The notes under the pieces: model-generated
The model's database searches: none
What the model was told of the DNA's origin: nothing
The model's input: the letters and a program-made list of their open reading frames with translations, nothing else
Position numbers and translations under genes: made by a program
Shown here: positions 30,851 to 39,600 of the stretch, in pieces
How the letters are laid out: each line of letters starts with the position of its first letter
Position numbering within the stretch: the first letter of the stretch is position 1
Source: Peribacter sp043814035
GTDB lineage: Bacteria > Patescibacteriota > Gracilibacteria > Peribacterales > Peribacteraceae
Direction of reading: 5' to 3'
Length of the DNA stretch: 64,000 bases
NCBI GenBank assembly: GCA_043814035.1
Contig: JBDRKJ010000012.1
Coordinates: 1 to 64,000 of the forward strand

Positions 30851-32497
30851 TTATGAGACAGCAGCCTTCATGAACGCTGCGAAGAGCGGATGCGGACGGT
30901 GCGGACGGCTCTGGAACTCGGGATGGAACTGCGATCCGAGCATGAAGGGATGACCCTTCACCTCCACGATCTCCATGATCCCCTGCTCCTCCCACTCACC
31001 GGAGAACACGAGACCCTTCTCTTCGAGCTTCTTGCGAAGCGCATTGTTGAACTCGTAGCGGTGGCGGTGGCGCTCCGAAATTTCTTTCACGCCATAGGCC
31101 TCGAACGCCTTCGTGCCCTCTTTGAGCGTGCACTTGTACGCTCCGAGACGCAGCGTTCCTCCCTTGGACCGGCCGGCATGCTGACCGGGAAGGAAGTGCA
31201 CCACATACTTCGACTTGGGCAGCTTGCCCGCTTCGTCGAATTCCTCGCTTGTGAGCGCAGGATCTTTGAGCATGGAACGTGCAAACTCAATAGCGAGGAT
31301 CTGCGAGCCTAAGCAGAGCCCGAGGTACGGCACCTTCTTCACGCGCGCGTAGTGCGCCGCGGCAATCTTGCCTTCGATGCCACGAAGTCCAAAACCTCCC
31401 GGAATCACCAATCCCTTGCAGGATTCGAGCTTCTTCCACTCTTCGGCGTGTGCCTTCTGTTCCTCGGCGCTGGCACTCGAGGCAGGCTTTTCGAGTAGTG
31501 TGGAATCAACCCAGACGACCTCTGCCTTGTGCCCTGCATGTACTGCGGCCGCCTTGATTGCCTCGATGACGGAGAGATAGGCATCTTCGAGATCCGTGTA
31601 CTTGCCCACAAGCGCGATCGGCACCGCCTTCTCTGCAGCGGCATAGCGCTCACGACCACGCTCCCACTCAGACATATCGGGCGAGAGCTCGCCAAGCGCG
31701 AGTTCCTCACCAATGATGCGCGCGATATTGTACTTCTGAAAATTGAGCGGCACATCGTAGATGGAATTCACCGTGAGTGCCGGAATGACCGCCTCCTCGC
31801 GTACATCGCAGAAACGTGCGATCTTTTTAAGGAGCTCCGGCGCGATACGATAGTCCGCGCGCGCCAGAATCATGTCAGGCTGGAGTCCATGACGACGAAG
31901 CTCGTTCACAGAGTGCTGTGTGGGCTTGGTCTTGAGTTCTTTGGATCCTTTAAGATATGGCAGCAGCGTGAGGTGTATATGGAGAATCCGCCCAGAACCA
32001 AGCTCAGACTTGAGTTGGCGTACAGCTTCGAGAAACGGCGCTCCCTCAATATCGCCAACCGTTCCACCAATTTCGACCATCATAATTTCTGCTTCACTCC
32101 CTTCCGCCGCAGCAATAACTCTCTGCTTGATCGTATCAGTGATGTGCGGCACCACCTGAATTGTTCCGCCAAGAAAATCCCCCTTGCGCTCTCTGCCAAG
32201 CACATTGAGATACACTTGCCCCGTCGTGACCGAAGAAAGCCGACTCATCGGTTCATCGATGAACCGCTCGTAGTGCCCCAGATCCAGATCCGTTTCTGCA
32301 CCGTCATCGGTGACGAAGACTTCGCCGTGTTGGAAGGGACTCATCGTACCGGGATCCACATTGAGATACGGATCGAGCTTCTGTACGAACACCTTGTATC
32401 CACATGCCTTCATGATCGCTCCGATAGAAGAAGCGGCGATCCCCTTTCCAAGCGAGCTACAGACTCCTCCAGTCACAATGATAAAACGGGTCTCCAT
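30851..32497 (-). CDS. pyrG: CTP synthase
   Basis: This 548-aa enzyme aminates UTP to CTP using glutamine. The synthase domain contains VTGGVCSSLGKGIAASSIG, QKLDPYLNVDPGTMSP and EIGGTVGDIE. The C-terminal GATase has the Cys in LGLCLGSQ and the His/Glu in FHPEF. ATG 32497 matches the usual N-terminus (METRFIIVTGG). An ATG at 32560 would add 21 Pro-rich residues. A long untranslated region with a strong hairpin lies upstream. Confidence 0.97.
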   Translation of the reverse strand: METRFIIVTGGVCSSLGKGIAASSIGAIMKACGYKVFVQKLDPYLNVDPGTMSPFQHGEVFVTDDGAETDLDLGHYERFIDEPMSRLSSVTTGQVYLNVLGRERKGDFLGGTIQVVPHITDTIKQRVIAAAEGSEAEIMMVEIGGTVGDIEGAPFLEAVRQLKSELGSGRILHIHLTLLPYLKGSKELKTKPTQHSVNELRRHGLQPDMILARADYRIAPELLKKIARFCDVREEAVIPALTVNSIYDVPLNFQKYNIARIIGEELALGELSPDMSEWERGRERYAAAEKAVPIALVGKYTDLEDAYLSVIEAIKAAAVHAGHKAEVVWVDSTLLEKPASSASAEEQKAHAEEWKKLESCKGLVIPGGFGLRGIEGKIAAAHYARVKKVPYLGLCLGSQILAIEFARSMLKDPALTSEEFDEAGKLPKSKYVVHFLPGQHAGRSKGGTLRLGAYKCTLKEGTKAFEAYGVKEISERHRHRYEFNNALRKKLEEKGLVFSGEWEEQGIMEIVEVKGHPFMLGSQFHPEFQSRPHRPHPLFAAFMKAAVS

Positions 32498-32726
32498 GCG
32501 CTTCTTCTTAGGGGAAGACTGGGGAGAAACCGGTAGTGGGGAACCTTTCGGTGGAATCATACAAAAAGTGGGCAATCCTTCCGGTGAACGGGGGAGGAGC
32601 CCGCCTGATATACTACTCTTTGGCGGTATTTGAGCAAGTACATTAATTCAAAATTACTTGGTTGACCGCGCAGAGAACGTCCATATGATCGCTCTTATGG
32701 AAGGGTTCTTTCTCCTTCCAGATACC

Positions 32727-32787
32727 AAGGGTTCCTAGGCACCGGCTCTCATCAGATTCATCTGATTCACCTCGCCTAGGAACCCTT
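32727..32787 (-). promoter_or_regulatory. Long hairpin in the region upstream of pyrG
   Basis: AAGGGTTCCTAGGC (32727-32740) and GCCTAGGAACCCTT (32774-32787) form a perfect 14-bp stem. Inside is a smaller CAGAT/ATCTG hairpin flanked by purine-rich internal loops, one with a UGAUGA kink-turn-like box. A second hairpin, GGAAGG/CCTTCC, lies closer to pyrG. It may be a small RNA, a leader domain or a mobile hairpin. The 351-bp gap 32498-32848 has no other gene. Confidence 0.5.
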
Positions 32788-32793
32788 TCTCAA

Positions 32794-32824
32794 GAAAATA
32801 AAACACCGCCCTTGCGGACGGTGT
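32794..32824 (-). terminator. Intrinsic terminator of the secreted protein gene
   Basis: On the minus strand ACACCGTCCG and CGGGCGGTGT-type arms close around GCAAG and are followed by TTTATTTTC. It lies 25 nt after the stop of the gene at 32849. Confidence 0.8.
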
Positions 32825-32848
32825 CTTGGACATCGTGCGAAAATCGCC

Positions 32849-33310
32849 TTACTGACCACCAGTTGTCAGATGGTTGGCGCGCTCCGTCATTTCGACGAGC
32901 GTGCGGCGCGTTACTTTCTGGAACGCAGAGTCAGAACCACCGGTCTGCACCAGTGAGGGAGGCAGAACGAGCATAGACTCGGCATTGTCGATGATACTGC
33001 GTCGGCTGGGGCGCTGCCCTTGCGTGCTCTGCATACGTGCACCGCGCAGTGTACTAATACGAGTGGTAATGCGGGAACGCCGCAGGAGAGAACGACCGGT
33101 ATCATCTTTCATCGCATCCTGACGCTCGCGAAGACGGAGCCCGGTCCGCACTCCCTCTATGGGCACACGCTGTTCAGCCCTAGTCTGAACTTCAAGCAGA
33201 CGACGCGAGATACGATTAGTCACGGCACCTGCATTCATCCTGGCCATGGCTGGCATCGCTACAGAGAGCAGAATTGCTACGGAAGCGGAGATCGAAATTG
33301 CACGTTTCAT
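32849..33310 (-). CDS. Hypothetical secreted protein
   Basis: This 153-aa protein begins with a signal peptide (MKRAISISASVAILLSVAMP, cleaved near AMA). The mature part is strongly basic and Arg-rich (RTGLRLRERQDAMKDD, RSRITTRISTLRGARM). It contains no Cys and no known domain. An own terminator downstream suggests a monocistronic unit. Function unknown; a positively charged exported protein could bind DNA, surface polymer or nucleic acid outside the cell, which is speculation. Confidence 0.65.
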   Translation of the reverse strand: MKRAISISASVAILLSVAMPAMARMNAGAVTNRISRRLLEVQTRAEQRVPIEGVRTGLRLRERQDAMKDDTGRSLLRRSRITTRISTLRGARMQSTQGQRPSRRSIIDNAESMLVLPPSLVQTGGSDSAFQKVTRRTLVEMTERANHLTTGGQ

Positions 33311-33463
33311 AGTGACGTATGGAAAAGAATCAAAAGACGATCTCAGCGTACTGGGGGGATACGCCAAGTCAATCGGAAAGGGTGTTGTCTCCTGATCAAT
33401 GCACAACAACAACACAATTCAACAGACTGGCAAAAAGTAGGTAACAGAATAAAACACGCACGA

Positions 33464-33874
33464 TTACATCAATTTTCTCACCTTCGTCTTCATCCGGCGC
33501 GCAGTGCGCTTCGCCTTGCCCGCCGCTTTCTTCGCCACCTTGCGTGCGGTGGAACCTGCTCCCTGAGCAGCATCCGAGGCGGCTTCTTCGGCGCGATTGA
33601 CAAGTTTCCCCAGCTCTTTTCGTGCAGTTTCGAGTGTATCTTGAGCGTAGATCTTGGCCTTTTTCAAATTCTGCTGCACATCGTCACTCTCGAGGAACTC
33701 CTGTGCCTGCGCCGCAATCTTCTTACCGTCACGCTGCAGGTGTTTACCGAGCAATCGTGCAGCGGTTTCTGCATCTTTGGCTTCTGCAAGATCTTTGCGC
33801 AACTTCTTGTTGCTGAAGAGATACCCCGCCATTGCGCCGCCAAGTGTGCCGATGAGGAGAGAGAGTTTTTTCAT
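33464..33874 (-). CDS. YtxH-like protein
   Basis: This 136-aa protein begins with a short hydrophobic helix (LSLLIGTLGGAMAGYLF) followed by the SNKKLRKDL segment typical of YtxH/gas-vesicle-like stress proteins. A long amphipathic helical region (residues 35-100) follows. It ends in a Lys/Ala/Arg-rich histone-like tail (KKAAGKAKRTARRMKTK). Tandem TATACT elements lie upstream (33902-33920). The basic tail could bind nucleic acid; function is unproven. Confidence 0.7.
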   Translation of the reverse strand: MKKLSLLIGTLGGAMAGYLFSNKKLRKDLAEAKDAETAARLLGKHLQRDGKKIAAQAQEFLESDDVQQNLKKAKIYAQDTLETARKELGKLVNRAEEAASDAAQGAGSTARKVAKKAAGKAKRTARRMKTKVRKLM

Positions 33875-33947
33875 AAACGAGAGAGGGAACCGAAGTACCG
33901 AGTATACAGTATGAGTATACAGGATGGCGAGAGATGACACGCAAACA

Positions 33948-35210
33948 CTACCCCAGCACCTTCGTCGTCGGGCGCACTTCTACGTTCCCCGAGCTGCGAT
34001 CCTTCACTTCGACTCCCCCTGCCTTCAGGCTCTTGAGTGAAACAATGACACGCGTGGGAATACCAAGAAGATCGGCATCGTTGAGCCGTGAACCGACTGA
34101 TGCATCTATGCGATCATCGAGTAGGCAGGCAACTCCCTTCTCCTGCAACGAACGATAGAGCTCCTGTGCGACAGTGAACGGCTCTTCGTCAGTGTGTTTA
34201 GCCAGCGGAACAATGAGAACACGTGCCGGTGCAATGTCTGCCGGCCACACGAGCCCGTCTTTATCGGCAAACGCCTCTGCAATGATACCCATAAGGCGCG
34301 AGATACCGATGCCGTAGCATCCCATGAGAATGGGGTGCACCGTGCCTTTCTCATCGGTGTACACGAGCTTGAATGGATCAGAGAACTTCGTGCCCAACTT
34401 GAAGATATTGGCAGCTTCGCTGGCACGCTCTTCGCGGAACTCTTTGCCATCAGTCACAGGGCACGTGGTTTTCTTGGGATCGTAGATCTCGTGATTCACC
34501 GCAATACGCTTACCCTGCTTCTCGGCTTCGACGCTCACGAAGATGGTATCTTCACCCTGTGGCAGAAGCACTTGGTACTCATGGGAATACGGTGAGAAGG
34601 AACCACCGGAGGCGTAGGTGAGGTACGTGCGATCGGCCAGCCCAAGTCGCTCAAAGATCTTGTCGTACGCACCTTGCACTTTTTCGTAGTAACGATCGAG
34701 GCAGGCGGCATCAGGATGGAAGGAGTAGAGATCCTTCATGAGGAATTCCTTGCCCCGAAGAATGCCGGATTTTGCTCTCAGCTCATTACGAAACTTCGTC
34801 TGAATTTGGTAGCAACCGAAAGGTAAATCGCGATAGGAATGGATGAAGCGTTGCACAAGCGGCACCACGACTTCCTCGTGCGTGGGATTGAGTGCGTACT
34901 CCTGCTCCCCGGCGGCCGGTACGTGAAAGAGAGGCTCGAAGGCCTTCTTATCCCACCGGCCGGTCTTCTCCCAATACTCACGTGGAGCGAGCGCCGACAT
35001 CACGATCTCCTGCCCACCGATGTCATCCATCTCTTCGCGAACGACCTGCTCGATCTTGCGTAGAACCTTGAGGCCCAGCGGAAGAAAGGAATACACACCA
35101 GCCATGGTCTTACTGATGTACCCCGCACGCGTGAGTAGCTCCGCATTGACGCTTTTGGCATCGGCTACGGCATCCTTGGAGGTCTTGGTGAAAAGGTGAG
35201 AGAGAAGCAT
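33948..35210 (-). CDS. proS: Proline--tRNA ligase (short form without editing domain)
   Basis: This 420-aa class II synthetase starts at MLLSHLFTKTSKDAV. Motif 1 is near GLKVLRKIEQVVREEM, and motif 2 is FRNELRAKSGILRGKEF. GCYGIGISRLMGIIAE is motif 3, and the C-terminal anticodon domain follows (RVLIVPLAKHTDEEP). The INS editing domain, which makes most bacterial ProRS about 570 aa, is absent, as in alphaproteobacterial-type enzymes. ATG 35210 is preferred over 35231 on family alignment. Confidence 0.95.
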   Translation of the reverse strand: MLLSHLFTKTSKDAVADAKSVNAELLTRAGYISKTMAGVYSFLPLGLKVLRKIEQVVREEMDDIGGQEIVMSALAPREYWEKTGRWDKKAFEPLFHVPAAGEQEYALNPTHEEVVVPLVQRFIHSYRDLPFGCYQIQTKFRNELRAKSGILRGKEFLMKDLYSFHPDAACLDRYYEKVQGAYDKIFERLGLADRTYLTYASGGSFSPYSHEYQVLLPQGEDTIFVSVEAEKQGKRIAVNHEIYDPKKTTCPVTDGKEFREERASEAANIFKLGTKFSDPFKLVYTDEKGTVHPILMGCYGIGISRLMGIIAEAFADKDGLVWPADIAPARVLIVPLAKHTDEEPFTVAQELYRSLQEKGVACLLDDRIDASVGSRLNDADLLGIPTRVIVSLKSLKAGGVEVKDRSSGNVEVRPTTKVLG

Positions 35211-35264
35211 AGGAAGACGGAACGGGATCATCTTACACTAGAGAGCTACCTCTAAAAGAAGTCA

Positions 35265-35684
35265 TTAGCTTAACCAAATTCCAATGACCGTCACCACAGC
35301 ACCAAAGGTAATACCGGCAAATACTTCCGTAAAAGAATGCCCCAAGGTCTCTTTCAGCCTGTGAAAGTGCTGCAGCACATTGAGCACGCGTGCCTGTTCA
35401 CCCAGTACGGCCCGCACGCCAATGGCGTCGTACCAGACAACGCAGGCGAAGACGACCGCAATTGCGAACTCCACGGAGTCCGCTCCTGTTTTGCGACCGA
35501 CCACAATGAGGAGTGAAGTGACGAAAGCCGAGTGCGTACTGGGCATGCCACCCTGCTGAAAGAGATGTCTCTGCCCGGTGCCATGGAACTCATCGACAAC
35601 GTACTTCACGATCTCTGTCAGCACGAGCACGACAAGAGGAATGAGGAAGAGGTACGTGTGCAGAAGATCCGAGAGAGAGGTCAT
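35265..35684 (-). CDS. DUF212 / divergent PAP2-family membrane protein
   Basis: This 139-aa protein has four TM segments and the family signature FQQGGMPSTHSAFVTSL, then YDAIGVRAVLGEQA and LGHSFTEVFAG. The PSTHSA and GH segments parallel the phosphatase motifs of PAP2 enzymes. Family members are predicted membrane phosphatases, possibly acting on polyprenyl phosphates. TATACT (35692-35697) lies 7 nt before the ATG. Confidence 0.85.
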   Translation of the reverse strand: MTSLSDLLHTYLFLIPLVVLVLTEIVKYVVDEFHGTGQRHLFQQGGMPSTHSAFVTSLLIVVGRKTGADSVEFAIAVVFACVVWYDAIGVRAVLGEQARVLNVLQHFHRLKETLGHSFTEVFAGITFGAVVTVIGIWLS

Positions 35685-35842
35685 GACGAAGAGTATAGCG
35701 TCAAGATGAAGGGACGGGAGATACATTTTTGTGACTGGTTGGCTCGTTACTCGTTACTCGATTGAGCAGAAGGCAAACAAATAACGAGCAACCAGCCAAC
35801 GAGCAACAGGTACCCCATCCCCAATATTCCAATCCCTCATCC

Positions 35843-36658
35843 CTAAACAGCAGCTACATCACACACTCCTCGGTACGGACACCACTTACACGCCGAGGCA
35901 CTGGGTGTTGGCCGATAATCCTTCGCTGTCATGCGCTCGTGAATGAGCTTGATCTGTGTGCGTGCATCTTTGAGCTGAGAAGCTGATCGCATCGTGGCCC
36001 GCTCCACTACACCTTCATCAGAGAGAAAGAGCAGAAGAAGCTCGGTGCACGGTTTATCGAAGAGCTGCTCACTTGCGAGGGCATAGAGCGAGAGCTGTAG
36101 ATCGGCATCGGCCTCCGCTTCTGTACAAGGGGCCGACGTCTTGAAATCCACGATCCGCACGCCCTGCTCAGCCTGTTCAATGCGATCAAGTCTGCCCGTG
36201 ATCGTCGTGCCATCCACTTCTATCGAAAAACCTTTCTCGACAGCGATGATGTTCTGAGGAGAAGCCACCCACCATCCAAAGAATTGGCGCAGAAGTTCCT
36301 CTCCTCTCTTACGCGCAAAATCTGCCTCCAACCGTGTTTTGTACGTATCGAAGACGAAGCAATCGTGCCAGATTTCGAGGAGCTTCTCTTCTGAAAGAGA
36401 AGGTTCCTGAGGCACAGCCTGCTCAACGAACAAACCCAGCTGATCCCCCCGCACCCCTTCTTTTTTTTGCTTTCTACGCCCTACGCCCAACTCCCTACCC
36501 CCTAATTCCAATTCCCCCCATCGCTTGAGCGCGTTGTGCACACTCCCGCCAAAACTCTCACCTTCCGAAATGCCCCACGGAATTTTTTTGACGTGCGAAA
36601 ATTCGAACTGACGGGGACACGTGCGATAGCGGCGCAGCTGGGAATACGAGAGGGGCAC
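35843..36658 (-). CDS. PD-(D/E)XK nuclease with C-terminal Cys cluster (RecB/Cas4-like)
   Basis: This 271-aa protein begins LSYSQLRRYRTCPRQFEFSH, the usual AddB/RecB-type start with the first Cys. Nuclease residues lie in GRLDRIEQ and VRIVDFKTS, with QLSLYALA as the QxxxY motif. CKWCPYRGVC completes a 4Fe-4S-type Cys set. The likely role is as a 3'-5' exonuclease in DNA repair. Residues 46-71 (GGRELGVGRRKQKKEG) are low-complexity and look like a translated repeat insertion. Confidence 0.88.
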   Translation of the reverse strand: MPLSYSQLRRYRTCPRQFEFSHVKKIPWGISEGESFGGSVHNALKRWGELELGGRELGVGRRKQKKEGVRGDQLGLFVEQAVPQEPSLSEEKLLEIWHDCFVFDTYKTRLEADFARKRGEELLRQFFGWWVASPQNIIAVEKGFSIEVDGTTITGRLDRIEQAEQGVRIVDFKTSAPCTEAEADADLQLSLYALASEQLFDKPCTELLLLFLSDEGVVERATMRSASQLKDARTQIKLIHERMTAKDYRPTPSASACKWCPYRGVCDVAAV

Positions 36659-36677
36659 GACGGCAGTTTACATCATC

Positions 36678-39600
36678 TCACTGCGAAGGCTCCTTTCCAT
36701 GATTGATGGCATCGAGATCCTCAAGCAGACGATTGTATGCACCCGAACCGCCATACATATTGCAACAGAATGCCGCAGGGTCTTGCAGATCAGAAAGGCT
36801 GCCCAAATCAGCAAGCCATTTCCCCTGCTCCTCATCAAAGGTGATATAAAGATACTTGTTGATCCACGTGCCATACTCCTTCGTGTAGTAATGCCCATTC
36901 ACATTCGCATTGATTCTGCGCATCAGGGCTTCTCCCGCCTCAATTTTGGGACGATATTTCTCTGACACCTGATCACGCGGTGTAAACCCGTACCCGAGAC
37001 GCTCCTTATCCTCCGTCGACATGCTCTGCCACGTTGATGCAGGATCCGCCAGCAGGCGCTCGACTTCCCGCTGCGCATCCTGCAGGACCTCCTGGAACTC
37101 CCATACGCCCTGATCACGCGGAGCTTTAGCATCAGACATAAGCTGTCGCGTGAGCGTACTGCCCTTTTCTCTAGCCAGTGTTTTCACTTGTTCCATCGCA
37201 TACATGCGCACGATGCGAGGAGAATCCCCATCGAGTCCGCCCTTGATGTTATCTTCTGCGGAACGCATGCAATAATTGACGTAAGTCTGCTTTGCGTTAG
37301 AGAGAACGGTAGAGGCAATCACCTGCTCGACCTGGTGATACTGAGCCTTACGCTGCTGCGGACTCTGCATCGCCAAATACACAGATAAACCTCCATAGAG
37401 CTCATCGGTCTGCTTGCGACGCAGATACTTCTGATAGAGCTGTGCCTGCTTCATCAAATCGGTCTCATCGAGAATCTCACCCAATTGCGCTGCGATCCCG
37501 CGGGCAGCCGGATCGGTGGAGCGCTGCAATTCTGCACGGCGTTTCTCGAGGACTGGCCTGTCCTTAGCAAGGAGACCTGCGGCTTCGGATTCCTCGAGGA
37601 GATCGGTGATATTGCCGTACGATTTGATGGCATGCGCGGCATCCTGACGGCGCGAGAGGATGTACTCTACTTTGGCTTCCACATACCGATCAAGTTCCTG
37701 CTGATACTGTTTCACTTCCGTGGGATAGAGATCCCGAGGTTGGCCATCATCTCCTGTGACTACCTCAGGAATAGTGACAGTGGTGGTATGCGCGACGACG
37801 GCTCTGATCTTCTTTCGATCAACCTCCTGGATGCGCCGAAAAAGATCTTTAATCTGCTCCTCTCTGCCACCAGAAACCAGTGTGTAGAGTTCGGATCCCT
37901 GCTGCCAGACATGCGCTCCAGGAACAGCCAGCGTCCAAAGCGACATATTCGAGAGTTCCCATGCGTGCCCCGTACGCTCGCCAAAACTATACGTGCGGAC
38001 ATCCGTGAGAAGCGCGATGATATCGAATTCCTTGTGCCAATCTTCCGCCGTGCGTTCCTGGGCCTCCTTCCACTTATGTCCTTCGTACGCACCATAGATA
38101 ACTGCCGAAACCGGAAGCGTTGCAAGAACAAGCGGCAGCGCTACCGTACCACCGACACCCACGATCAGACAGCCACCGGCGATAAACCCTACACCAGAAA
38201 CACCCAGCTGGGCTGCCTGGTAGTAGTAGCGTTGCTCGGTAAGTCTGATCACCTCCGGACTAACATTCTTCTGCTTCTGCTGATCAATAATCTCAGCCGT
38301 TTCGATCATTTCGCACACGGTTCCGAAGATCACAGCCACATCAATGACCACTGGCGCAACCCGACCCGCTCCTTTCAGGACACGCATAACACGGGAAGTC
38401 TTCGAGAGTGCACTTACAAGATCACCACCTCCATCAACTACTTTGAGTGCACGAGCAAATCCCTTCTCAGACTGCATGACGCGTCCAAGGAGGGCAGCAT
38501 GTTCAGGGACATCCGCCGAGGCATTAAGTGTGCGCAAAAGTTTGGCAGGATCATCGACAGAATCCAGATGGCGGAAGAGTATCCGAGCAAATTCCGGCGA
38601 TTCATCGAGTGCTTTCTGTAGATTGGTATTCAGTGGAACGGTCTTGAGAAGGTTGCGCACTTTGTCGGAAGCCTTGAGGGCATCCAGTCGCTTGGCATTG
38701 GCCGCGGCCTGTTCGATTGCCTCACCCACATCTCCGTGCTTATCCACAAAGCGCGCGGCAGCCTCAGGTGAAACGAGTTCATGAGCCGGGGTGGTGGTGC
38801 CGGGACCGACAGAACGCGTGCGTCCGGCACCGGGCATACGTTCAGCCTGCGCCGTGCCTGTGCCTGTAGTGCGAGCCGAAGCGGGCTGTGTCTGGGGGCC
38901 TCCTGCAGGAGTCGTGCTGCCACTACGTGGACCCTGCGCTGGGTTTCCTGACGGAGAAGTAGGAGCCTTTCCGCCCGGATTTTTCGGGGTAGCAGGACTC
39001 GTCTTTGGTCCTGTGGGATGTGGTGAAGGCGCACCTGCGCGAGACCGACACAAGCGCGCAGCATCTTTGTACGCTGCCTCAGCAGCCTCATCCCCTATTG
39101 GATCAGAGAGAAACATACGCACTCCAAAGTTTTTGCGGGAGAGTTGCCTCACCCGACTTTTCTTCAGCCTTGCGATAATTGTATCTTTAAGGCTCTTACG
39201 AACGGCTGCAATGCTTTCTGCACGATCCGGACGGGACACGTGGAGCTTCGCGGCAACGGTATCGAGCTCATCGAAAGTCGTTGCGGATTCCAGCATACCA
39301 ACCCACTCCGGACGAATGGCCATGATCTTCTCTCCTTCCGCGGCTCTGGCGAAAATAGAGTTGAGACGACGACCCGCAAAATAGCCCCTGACTGTACCTT
39401 GTTCCGACATGAAATTCTTCACGAGTCGCACATCAAGCGCGCCGCGGTAAGCATTGCGCATCCAGAAATATTCAGCAACTCCTGGAGTCATATTCTTAAG
39501 CACGGACCACTTTCCACCCAGTTTGAAAACATAGCCACCTCCAACAGCAATCCGCTTCAATCGCGAAAAAGCAACAAACGGCAAAGACAGTAGCCCGGTA

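Noticed and set aside
33900..33920. Tandem GTATAC repeats as an operator
   Set aside because: They are best explained as two overlapping TATACT -10 elements; no regulator is linked.
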